A stretch of 57,712 nt of DNA, taken from positions 1-57,712 of the forward strand of contig NXFV01001817.1 in the NCBI GenBank assembly GCA_002803225.1, written 5' to 3'. Below are positions 1 through 10,997 of this stretch, one piece after another; positions within the stretch are counted from its first letter, which is position 1, and each line of letters begins with the position of its first letter. The position numbers and the translations under genes are program-made. Below the pieces are notes generated by a model. It saw only the letters and a program-made list of their open reading frames with translations, did no database searches and was not told the DNA's origin. The stretch is from Gamarada debralockiae. Its lineage: Eukaryota > Ascomycota > Leotiomycetes > Helotiales > Hyphodiscaceae.

Positions 1-877
1 CATCACTGAAAAACCAACATCGTGCCCCCCAGCCAGAACCCCCTCAGGTTGTATCATAACCCTGATTATAGCCCGTGCACGTATAAGGGGCATGTTAAAC
101 CCTTGATGGTCGTGTTATAGATCTAGTTGTTAATACATATTATCACGAGAACACCATAGGGACTCTTACAAACCGAATTGAAGGATACAACAGAAGAAGT
201 TATTAGTATAGAAGGAGATATACAATTGGTGAGAAAGAAGGCACGGCATGTTTATATTGTACGATAAATATATATTTATTAATACTCTCGATCTCTCTTC
301 TATTTATATCGATAAGCTCTCTGCGATTCGATGAATTTGGTGTTGGGTCAAAGCTCGATTTTCGACGTTGCGGTTTTGTAACTCTCGCCCACCGGAGAGA
401 TCCAGAATCAGTCAGCTGGATACATTGGGATTGATCGAAGCCACAGCCAGAGTCTGTCGCGTTAGCTATGGTTGATGTATGTGGATGATCGAACGCTCAA
501 GGTAAAGGGATTATCGAGGTCACCTCTGGCATCGCGATAGTGTTTAGACTAGTTCTAATATTTTCCCAGCCAATATAGGCAGGTCTTGGCAGCCTGTCTG
601 CAGGCCCACAACCACGGATCAACGTAATGCCGGCCTTTCCCGCACTGAACGGATCCAAAGCCCCGCCCCAGATCCTATTCTCCCGTCTCCATCAAGGGTT
701 TACTTTGCTAGTCAATGGATGTATTTACCTCAAATTGTTATTCAACCTGATATACTATTACAATAATAAATTATTAAGTTAAAGAGAGAAGAAATTTAGA
801 GATTAGTTACTCTTATCCAACTCCACAGAGCTGTCTATTTTCCGCGATTGCTTTTCAGTTGGATCCATCGATTCTTA
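1..877. other. Gene-free stretch, left edge
   Basis: I see no coding region, RNA gene or clear repeat. It holds short AT-rich runs (around 240-320 and 740-800) and ordinary mixed-composition DNA, and forms the 3' flank of the transporter gene that ends at 878. Confidence 0.5.
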
Positions 878-2629
878 TCAAAAGTCGACTTGGGAGAATT
901 TGCTCTCTCGAATTCGCTGACCAAATTTCCAAAATATCAGGGGCATAGGAATGAAGGCGACTGCGATGAAACCTAGAACTGACGTGCCCCATCCCAGTCC
1001 CATGGCGTTGTACATGCTGTTACCAGCCAGTGGGAGCAGCGATCCGAGAAGGGAGCGAAAAACAGTCGATGCGGCTGCTACGGAGGCAGCGTAGACCGTG
1101 TAAGCATCAACCAGGTAGGTAGAAGCCGGCATCTATTCCAAGTTAGTCTAAGTCACTCGGACCGTAATGCTAGACGACTCACGACTATAGTAAACAATCC
1201 AAAACCGAGGAACCCAGTGCCAATGATGGGAAGGATCCAATACACCTTCTTTTCTGCTGTCCAACCGTACAAGAATAGGCCAAACGGTACGATCAGAGCA
1301 CCGATAAACATGGCTGGGAGACGATATTCGGGCTTTGCATTTCCACCGTTGCGCTTGGTCAGGGTCTTCACGAGTCGGTCTGAGACGGCTCCGCAGAAGA
1401 CCAACCCGAAGAAGGATCCGATTCCCGTACCCAAGTATGTCAATTCCACTCTTCCATTCGAGAAACCGTATTTAATTTCGAATACTCGAGGAAAGGTCGT
1501 GAACATGAGGTACAGGTAGCCGTATACTATGGCCATGTAGAGCGACATTAAAAATACTATCGGAGACAGGAACAGCATCTTAATAGGTCGCACGATGGAG
1601 AATTGGAGCAGTTCCTTTGGATCTCTGCCGGTATCCAGAGCGGATCGGAGGTGCGGGTTCCCCGTCTCCTTCCGCTGGCGCTTAGTTTTCTACTGCAGGA
1701 TCACGTAGGCGTAGGATTCGCGTATGAACAGTATAGTAACCACCCAAACAGCACCAGCCTGTAGTCACATCATTAGGAGAATCACTTCGCAGGATCTTGA
1801 AACCTACAATGATAGATATGAGCCAGAAAATCCAACGCCAGCCCTTAGCTTGGGCAAGATAACCACCGGCCACTCATCGTCAGTCCAGTTCCTTCAGAAA
1901 AGTTTGAGATAATGCCCACCTAAAGGCCCGAAAGTCGGTCCAACCAGCGGTCCCATTATCCAAGACACCATAGCCAATCCACGCTTCTCCAACGGTATCA
2001 TATCAGCAATCGTTCCCGCCCCAAGCGTGATGGGACAAGACGCAGCGATACCGGCAAAGAGACGAAAGACGATCAGAGCACTGAGATTGTTGGCAAGTGC
2101 ACAAGCAATGCTAAAGATCAGAAAGATGAAATTGCAGATATTGTAGATGATGGCACGGCCATAGATCTCCGAAAGGGGCGCGATCACGAGGGGTCCGAAG
2201 GAGTATCCGAGGAGGTAGACTGAGGTTACAAAGGCGCCTAGAGTCTCGTTCGTGGAGTGGAATGTTACCATGACATCTGCAGCGGCAGGCGAGATCATGG
2301 TCGATGCGAGGGGCCTATTCCCAGTCAATCATGCTCGTTTTGATCGGTTTATTGGGAACTCACGACAGCATAGTGATGAGGGAGACGATGCCTATAGCTG
2401 CAACCTTCCTCGCTGAAGACCAGTTCATAGGATTAGCAGGATCGTCTGGACTATCCCAACCCACGATGTTTGGGTCATTTGATGCTTTCTCACGGGTTGC
2501 GGTATCAGAACTGTTGTTATCATAATCGGGTTGGCACTCCACATCTCGTTTGTGTGCGGCGTCGTCAGGTTGGCTTGTAACTTTTGAGTGAACTGAGGCT
2601 GTACCTCCAAAGTCTTTCGAATTTTCCAT
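878..2629 (-). pseudogene. MFS drug:H+ antiporter (DHA1-like), one in-frame stop
   Basis: This is a major facilitator superfamily exporter of the 12-segment DHA1 type found in fungal plasma membranes. Five exons join in frame: 2629-2364, 2314-1920, 1872-1808, 1758-1183 and 1132-878, with introns of 47-50 bp, giving 519 codons including the stop, a normal family length. Visible marks are the DPANPMNWS stretch before the first membrane segment, motif A near PLSEIYGR, motif C near GPLVGPTFGP, and [11 protein letters not shown] before segment six. The start at 2629 is the first ATG in frame; the frame upstream has only a TTG. The oddity is codon 265, a TAG at 1690-1692, in the central loop just before [11 protein letters not shown]. 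Everything else is intact, so this is either a very young pseudogene (CAG to TAG is a C-to-T change at CpA, as RIP makes) or a base error. Substrate unknown. Confidence 0.85.
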
Positions 2630-5257
2630 ATGGATATCTTTTGAGAAGCGCCCTTGAGCAGCGTAAAGGGACAAAGAAGTACAAGAGAGATATGATATTA
2701 AATTGTTTGAGAAGATAGAACATAAGATTTCATGTAGAATATGAATATTCAGATATTCAGTCAGTCTGCTCGACCCTTTTAATTGTTATGAGATTGCTAG
2801 AGTTGGAAGCAAGGGTTAGCACAGTAGCGTCAACCCGCGGAGTCGCCGCGGGGGTTATGCCGACATAGCAAAGGAAGCTCTCGATCCTCCCCAATCTAAC
2901 GCAGAACAACGTCAATGTGCGCTGACCTGTCGTTGGATCTTCGTAAGAGAGTCTCCTTTGATCACCAAATCGGTATTCTGGACTTGTCACAGGATTAGCT
3001 ATGATGTCAGATGAAACCTAGGCTGTTGCTAGTTGCTATAGTGACGGTTTATTTACATATCTGTCAGGTTTTGGCAACCCCACGATTCTCCCTCCTTAGA
3101 TATCAATATATATATGATTTTGCCTTATAATATCGTCTGATTCAACATATGCTTATTCTTTCTTTTCAGGAATTGCTTATGTAATTACTGCGCTGCTGGA
3201 CGTGGTATAAAGGGACTGGGAGAGCCCCATCGCTATCTTCATCATTCATCATCAATCAACCTCCTGCTTGTACTATTAATACAAGCTGTGAAGCTTATTA
3301 AGCTCATCAATATAATATCACTACTATGTACTGTCACTATTGCCATAACCGCTCTGACCTTCTGACATAGGAGATCGGAACCACGTTCCGAACAAAGCAA
3401 CAACCCTAACCATGAGACTTTGGCTTCGGGATGATATTTGCTACCTCCAACTCTGGACTGTTTTCTATGATATGGTTCGGCAGATGTTGAGGAGAAAACA
3501 TTCCCCCATCTTCGTCGGAATGCTTCATCCCGCCCCACCAGTGCCGCCCAGCCCCACGCTCGAGCTACCGCTTGAGCTTCTAGGTGTCAAAGAGCTCTAA
3601 TCTTACCGATCCAGGCTCAACTCAATCGAGACATCCTAGATCAATGAGTGGCAATAACGAAAGAGAACCGGCGAGCTGGATTGCTCTATTTTTCGCACCT
3701 GCATCTCAAGGTCCTCATGTCAAGCATTGAGAGAATCTGGTTGGTTTCCGAGGCAAGTTGGCATCAAGACAATGTCCCCACGATTCATGCGTAGATGGGT
3801 AAGGGGTTCATGAACGTCCCTTCTCATTATGCTTCAAAAGTGGAGGTAGATAAGGACAGATCGAGAAGTGAGGGAAGCTTGGTCAGACATCCAAATATCG
3901 CGTACTTACTTCCTACTTATTATCCTCGCATCCCCTGGTTCTAGATAAGTCCACTTCTCTATTTCAATCTACCTTCGTCTCTCCAAACCTCAGTCCATGG
4001 TTGCTTGGCAGAACGATTTCCATCATGGGTTTTCTCGTGTGAGTAACCAAGTTTTATGAAGTCAAGAACGAGACGATGCCTAAGCCGCTCAAGGAGCAAC
4101 ACGATGGGGCAACAGAGATATCTATCCCATTATCAAGCAGAGCAGACCTACATATGGAATGATTTCTACACATATTGGCTCACGGCCGGCATTTGCCTGA
4201 GTTCTTGCAGCTTTTATTGGATATGGCTTGACAGCATCTCAGGTATGATAGGAACTCGAGAGAAGCTCTAAGGCCCTCCTTGGGAAAAATTATCTGACCA
4301 GATTATAGCATTAATCTGATTTTAGATTATATTAGCCAAGCACTTCGTAGATTATTTGTTTCTAGATTATTAATGCAGCCAAGAAACGGAGAACTCGTAG
4401 CCACCTATGAATTACGAGTACTTAGCCTCACACTCTAAGCAAGGCGCCAAGTAATGAACCAACGATGGGAACTGTTAGTTGGAACTGCCTAATCGAGTAT
4501 AGCCTGTATTTTCCCCTCTTTTGTGGTATAAGAGAGCTTCCTCTCCTTGTATTTTCAGCTCCTAGATATCAGCTAGCTCCTAAAAATGCCACTATATTTC
4601 GCCCCCACTCAGCTCAACTGACAGGGACTTTGGTTAGGGTTATAATGGCAAGCGGAATATCCACCATCGCCCGTCTCCGATCCTCCGGGAGTTCCCATGA
4701 AGCAAGCGGACATGTCTTAATTTGATGTTACTTAATTTGCAAGGCTACAACTTCTAATTTATCAGGCCGAAAGACTGTCAATTAATCTGCAGCTGCCGTA
4801 TTTTCGAGGAACTTCGCTTCGAAGTCCTCCAATACTGTGAGTATCTTAACCTGACTCCTGTGTGACTTCTCAGGAAGAGATCTCCACGCCCTCCTCTCTG
4901 GCAGCAAACAGAATTCGGACTTGGCAATTATCGGAGCAACTACTCACTTTCTGATCCTCGTATTACGGAAGTACTATGAGCTTGGTCTAATATGCAGACT
5001 CAGCCTCAGTAAATGACGATTCACGCACCGCCATACATCACCCACCGCGCGTCTCAAACATCAACCATAATTTGAATCTTTTTTTCCTACTGCTCTTATG
5101 GCTTCTACGTCCGTAAAATTATTCTTGCAGAGCAAAGTCTCTACATTTACGGCCGTTTCAAAACTCCGACCTTGAGATAAATGAGATCTAGGTTCTCGCA
5201 GAGGTAGGCAATTTTCGAATCAATTTCCGTGCCACTTCATCTCCAATAACGCCAAAA
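2630..5257. other. Gene-free stretch between transporter and hydrolase
   Basis: No convincing gene. Short open frames exist but lack recognisable sequence or credible splice partners. Local marks are repeated GATTAT words at about 4310-4370 and a small hairpin near 4815-4840 (arms AGGAACTTCG and CGAAGTCCT). The final 150 bases are the presumed promoter of the hydrolase gene. Confidence 0.45.
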
Positions 5258-7047
5258 ATGAAGTTCCATAACATCTTCTCCATCCTGACTCTGTCCTCTC
5301 TTGTAGTAGCTAGGTGTCCACCGACTGGTCCCGTGCTCCCACCTCCTTCGAATATTGAAGCATTGAACTTTACAAACTTCAAAACGATTCTCGACAATCT
5401 TTCAAGTGGACACTCCGCTTCAAAATGGAACGCCTCTACGACCTCCATCTCCATCGAGATCACTTCTTCGAATTCCAGCTTTTTTACCTACGACTATACA
5501 GCCCCGGTCCGCAACGAATCCGGTGTGTCGGTTGTTGACAACAACACCATATTTCGTATTGCGAGCGTGACGAAGGTGTTCACTGTCCTGGCTATTTTGC
5601 TGGAGGATAAGATAAAAAAGGAAGATTTGATCTCAAAATTCGTTCCTGAGTTGAATAACCCAAAATGGGCTGAAGTCACTATTGGGATGCTTACCAGTCA
5701 AATGTCTGCCGCTCCGCGGGATGGTAAGCAGAATCTTGCTTTCCAGCTGAGAAAAGTGAATTGACTGAAATATATAGTCAACGTGTTCGACTTGTTGTTT
5801 AGGTCAAACAATTTGACTTCTCTTGGCTTTCCCACCCCTCAGCCTAGTGAGATTCCAAACTGTGGAACGGGAATTGAAGGTAAACCATCCTGTGGTCGCT
5901 CGAGTTAGTATCACCCCGCATCATTTCCCTCTCTTCGTCTCTAACTCTATTCCTAGAGTTTTTCGATATCCTGCTGCAAGATGACCTGAGTTGGCAACCA
6001 GCCGACCGATCTGCTTATTCTGACATCGCGTACATCCTCCTTGGCTACGCCCTCGAGAACGCCACCGGCACTCCCTACACGCAAATCATTTCTGACAAGA
6101 TCACAAATCCACTCGGACTCCAAAACACCGGATTCGATCTACCCCCGTTGTCAAAAGGAATCATACCTGTCGGAATGCAATGGTTCGCCAATGAGTTCGA
6201 CTACTACAGAGCGTACCGCTCCCTCTCCACCGCCAATGTCATCCCACTAACGCCGTACAGCACTGCAGGGCTCCGCTCCACCACCCATGATCTTTCGATC
6301 TTCCTCCGCTCCATCCTACACTCCACCCTCCTCCCACCAGCCCAAACCCGTGCCTGGCTGAAACCGCAAATCTTCACCTCCTCCCTTTCCAATGCCGTCG
6401 GCGCTCCCTGGGAGATCTACCGTCCCACATTCCTCACGCCAACGCCTCGGCCTATCGACCACTATACAAAACAGGGAGATATCCCCGGGTACTCAGCTGT
6501 TTTCAACCTGGTCCCCGAATATGATGTTGGAGTTGCAATATTGGTAGCTGGGGGGGACCCATACACTACGAGTATTGAGATTTTCAATGCTGTGCAAGCA
6601 GAGCTTGTGCCTAAGTTGGACGAAGCAGTAAGGAAGCAGGCGTTGGGAAGGTATGGTGGGAGATATGTGTCTAGGAATAATACGGGCAATGCGACGCTGG
6701 AGCTGGTCGTGGATTCCGGACCCGGCTTGAAGATTTCGAAATGGAGTAATTTGGGAAGAGATATGTTGTTGGCATTTGATAGCCTTTTGTTTGGTGGAAA
6801 TGGGACGGCGTTGGATGCTAGAATTTATCCCATTGGGCAAGATGAGAGGTGGAGAATTGTATTTGAGGAGGATGGTCCTAGAGGAAAAGTGACGGTTACG
6901 AGCACGGCGTGCAGGACATGGGAAATTGTGGATCAGGTGAGATATGCGGGCTTGCCATGCGACGAGGTTGATTTCCAGGTTGGAGACGATGGCAAGATTG
7001 CGGCAGTGACAATCCCGGGGTTGAGGGCGCAGCTGAGTAAGGTTTGA
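5258..7047 (+). CDS. Secreted beta-lactamase-like serine hydrolase (class C/PBP4-type fold)
   Basis: A member of the serine beta-lactamase/penicillin-binding-protein fold as used by fungi for esterase, amidase or peptidase roles; the actual substrate cannot be read from sequence. Exons 5258-5723, 5778-5879 and 5957-7047 join in frame to 552 residues. Residues 1-19 form a signal peptide (MKFHNIFSILTLSSLVVAR), so the product is probably secreted, and many N-x-S/T sites fit this. The catalytic tetrad motif SxxK is SVTK at about residues 103-106. The second motif, usually YSN or YAN, is YSD at about 210-212. A KxG-like motif lies in YTKQGDIPGYSA. The region after about residue 380 looks like the extra C-terminal domain of fungal members. 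It may still be active with Asp in the second motif, but that is unusual. It sits between a broken exporter and an FAD oxidase, all of accessory type. Confidence 0.88.
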
Positions 7048-7890
7048 TCGTAATTCTTTTGGAGAGCTGTTGGGCGAGAGTACGATGAACGTCGAGTTTT
7101 CTTTCTCTAAACATCCCTATATTATTCTTTGCGGTAAAGAAGTTCTGTGTGCATGATGCTGTAATATCCGTCGTCCATGTCGATCCACCTCTTCCAAGAA
7201 TCCACCATGACAATCCTCTCGTCTTCACTCACGAGCGCAAGATCGACAGCGGAAGAGGAAAGACAGAGAAGGGAGAACTACCATGCCACTTTCGTGATCA
7301 GGAAATAATATTAAGGAAATCCCCAACCTGGCTCATAGCCAGCTCGGCCATCTGTCCGTACGCAGATTTAAATTTCAGTACTCAAATGATGTCTGTTGAT
7401 GGCTCGCCTTTGCCGTTCGAGCCTGAGGCTGCCAGTCGTGTAAGGGCCGTCAATGTTGCCCCGACTTCTACTTCTTACATCTCAATTCCGTCCTTCGCTT
7501 TGTCATTCTCACTGCACGCATGCCAAGAGGGGCTATGTCAGTGATTGCGTACTGCAAGAACAGGCAACGATGAGGATGATATAGTTTTGTACAGCCTCAC
7601 AAGTGTATCTCGTCCAATCTTCTTTGTTTTCCCAATTGCGCCAAGTCGGACAGTCTCTTTTGTGCTCTTTGAGGATTAATGAGTTACCGCTTCTGGTGTA
7701 ATCGACCCCTCCCTTCTCATCGACATCTATACGAGACCAGAAATTGATGATCTAGTCCCAGAAGTCAGTAATGGAAACCGTCCGGCTTGGCCATCCCACA
7801 ATATCGGGTACTTAATCGACACTTCAGAATGGCTTGGAAGAATGTGAGCTTCCTCAAACACAAAACGTCCAAGTCTAACTCTAACGCGCA
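7048..7890. other. Intergenic region before FAD oxidase
   Basis: I see no gene here. A 131-codon open frame at 7149-7544 has no recognisable sequence. The last few hundred bases are probably the promoter of the FAD oxidase gene. Confidence 0.4.
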
Positions 7891-9813
7891 ATGTTTTCGC
7901 TCAGAAGTCTCACAATGTTCACCTACGTCTTCCAATTCCTCCGCCTAACAACGGCATTGAACTCCCACACAAACTGCAAAGCCGCACCCGGTTCCAACAC
8001 TTGGCCACGTGACTCGGAATGGGCATCACTCAACATTTCTCTGTCAGGACGGCTCCTCAAGCCGTCACCTCCAGGTGCAGTCTGCCATCCTACCCATCCT
8101 ACATTCAATCTCGCGGCGTGTCCAGCAGTGCAGGCCGGGTGGCTCACCACTGCATGGCATTCTGACAACCCAGTCAGCGTCCCGGAGAACAACTGGGTCA
8201 ATGACACATGTCTTCCGTATCCAATGGACTCTTGCAGTGGAGAAGGATATCCGATCTACGTCGTGAATGCTACTTGTGCTGAAGACGTGAAGAAGGGAGT
8301 CGACTTTGCGAGGAAGAACAATGTGAGGTTAGTCGTAAAGGGGACTGGCCATGATTATCTTGGAAGATCTTCAGCTCCGAATTCGCTTTCTATCTGGACA
8401 CGACATATTCAAGGACTCACTTTTCAAGATGGCTTCAAACTAGAGGGATGCAAAGCATCGATCGACACCAGTGCAATCACTGTCGCGGCAGGAGTACCGA
8501 TGCTTGAGATTGATGAGGAAGCCCATTTGAGAAACCTCACCATTGTGGGTGGAGGTGCTGGAACTGTTGGGATCGGAGGATATCTGACAGGTGGCGGTCA
8601 TAGTGCGCTAAGCTCCACATATGGACTCGCCGCCGACCAAGTCTTGGAGATGGAGATTGTGACGCCTAGAGGTGATATACGCACTATCAATGAGTGCCAG
8701 AATACTGATATGTTCTGGGCCATGCGTGGTGTAAGTCTGACCTTGCTCCTCACTGAATGATTCTGACATTGGTTTAGGGTGGAGGCTCGACATTCGGCGT
8801 CATAATATCTGCAACCATCAAAGCCTATCCATCCGTTCCCTTCATAACCGCGAACGTCTTCGTCGGCACCATCCCTGGGAACAATGCATATTGGGATGTA
8901 GTTACCTCTATCCTATCCCAGTATCCCTCCCTCGACGACCAGGGTATATCCTGTTATTCCTTCATCGCTCAAAGCTTTTCCAGCGCCGAATTAAATATCA
9001 CAAGTCCAGTGAATGGTTACCTGGCGACCCTCATGCTGCCCGCCTTACACCCGTCGAATTCGTCCGATTCCCTCAAATCCGCTATCAACAGAATTATCAC
9101 TGATGCTACAGCACCTTATCCCTTCCAGTTCTTCACCTCCATCACAACACAAACTTATCCCGATTTCTGGGCTTGGTATTCGGTCAGCAATGGCCCGTTG
9201 GATGCTAGTCATGACCAAGTCATCGGCTCCAGACTGCTTGATGGTAAAGCCTTGACAGGGAACTTCACGGCGTTGAAAGAGACATACCAGAAAATTACGC
9301 CAACGGGGTCTATTACGAGTATTTACATGGTGGGTGGGAAGAATGTGATGAATGCACAACCCAGGGGCGGAAGTAACGCCGTGAATCCGGCATGGAGGAA
9401 AGCATATGTCCATTCACGTAGGTCGCATTATACCTCTACTTCCATCAAACCTTCACACTAATTGTGATTACAGTCGTGGGGGTGAGCTGGGCGCCTTTTG
9501 ACACGGTGGGAAAAGCTCAGCAGGAGAATCTGCTTACGAATACTTATGTTGAGGCATTCAGACAATTGGCACCTGATATGGGTGCCTATATCAATGAGGT
9601 AAGTCTTTGAAATGCAGCTCGTTCTTGCTGAAGACTGATCATGGGCAGGCCGATCCAAACGAACCCAATTTCCAGCAAACATTTTGGGGTGACAATTACC
9701 CTCGACTTCTTGATATTAAGAGAAGAGTTGATCCATCGGATGTTTTCTGGTGCACTCCTTGCGTGGGGAATGAGAGATGGGAAGTTGTTGCTGATGTGCT
9801 TTGCAAGATTTGA
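7891..9813 (+). CDS. Secreted FAD-dependent oxidase, berberine bridge enzyme family
   Basis: A flavin oxidoreductase of the VAO/PCMH fold with a C-terminal BBE domain; such fungal enzymes oxidise sugars, alcohols or secondary metabolites using O2. Exons 7891-8730, 8778-9417, 9474-9598 and 9649-9813 join in frame to 589 residues. A hydrophobic N terminus ending near TTALN is a signal peptide; a second ATG at 7915 would shorten it. The FAD-binding part shows VKGTGHDYLGRS, whose His154 is the usual covalent flavin site, then GIGGYLTGGGHSALS and FWAMRGGGGSTFGV across the first junction. The Cys that gives a second flavin bond in plant BBEs is not evident, so a single histidyl bond is likely. The BBE domain is in the last exon (NYPRLLDIKRRVDPSDVFWC). 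The substrate is not predictable. Confidence 0.92.
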
Positions 9814-10028
9814 GGTGCCTGGACTGGACCTGGCGAATCTGTTGAGGGATATGAAACGAATTGTTCAAACGCCAAATCTTCGAACGCATGATATATGATA
9901 ATAATTCCAATCTGATTTATTTCTCCAGACTTGTGAAGCAGAAAAGGGATTCGTGGGACTAACGTTCACTGGTGTGTCTATGGGATAATTAGGCCAGACT
10001 TTCTCTTACTAGACTTAGCTAGAAGTAG

Positions 10029-10375
10029 TGTGAGGAACCTGACAGCAGGTCCCCACACGAGTCACGTGATTGCATGTGGTTCTTACAATTGTAAGGACCC
10101 TCACGTGATGCTCGTCAACTGACCAGCCCCTGTATATACTCGCTCAGCTTTTAAGCTCTTCTCTTCTTCTTTCCTTTCCTCACTAGCTTAGTATTCTCGT
10201 TATTTCTAGTTAGCTAGGGAATTGAGGCTGAACCCCAGTGCTTTAGTTAGCGTCGTGACAAGTAGCCTACTATTATCTTTTCGCGCTCCAACCACTTAGC
10301 TATTTAATTAAAAATAATACAATAACATCCCTTAATACACCACATTCCAACTAGTAACAATGCGATCATAACACC
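10029..10375. repeat. Candidate solo LTR
   Basis: The stretch begins TGTGAGGAACC and has the style of a fungal retrotransposon LTR: a near-palindromic block with two CACGTGA boxes facing each other (10063-10068 and 10102-10107) around TCTTACAATTGTAAGGA, a TATA-like TGTATATACT at 10131, a pyrimidine-rich run after it, and an end near AACA. No internal element follows and I cannot confirm a target-site duplication or a second copy, so both boundaries are guesses. Confidence 0.3.
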
Positions 10376-10997
10376 TGGTGAGACCAGTGGATCCGATTTT
10401 CTATTGCTCCACCCTTTTGGTTTTTCAAAGACGAAACCCTTTGTATGTAGAAGCTGGTCAGAATTGTCTATGTTCGCTTACACGGCGCGAAAAGCAGGTG
10501 TGGTTGCAAACAGTGGCGCGGCCAGCATCCCAAGTGTGTGAGACATTTATTCAAGGCTTAGAGTTACGAACTCTCGGCGATAATTGGGCACTAAGGATAT
10601 CAAGGTTGAAGAGTTGCAGAACGGCGGAGTAGTTTTGTCCCGGAGTCCTTCTCATTGGCTTAAACTCCACAGTGCGGTCGCACAACAGGATCAGCGACTC
10701 TTGAGGTTGAAGAGTTTTATTCAAGGTCGTCATGACTGCTCCAAAGGGACGATCGATGGAGGGCGGCTCTGAAGAAGACCCCGCGACATTCGTGAGTCTT
10801 GAAGACGTGCATGCGGATTTATATAAAGAGTGAGATATGAAGGGACAGTTGAGATGCATTTAATGGATGTAGAAGTTGAAGGAGTTCTAGGGAGGGTGGA
10901 TAGAAGGAGGCGAAGCGTATATGGATGAGCTTTGGGGGCGAAGGAAAGGTATGAAGGCAAACACAGTTGAAGAACGCCCTTGCGCATCCGAACATAA

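Noticed and set aside
1217..1519. 100-codon plus-strand frame inside the MFS gene
   Set aside because: It lies opposite clear membrane-protein coding sequence and has no family resemblance.
2757..2990. 77-codon minus-strand frame upstream of the transporter
   Set aside because: No ATG context, family or splice support.
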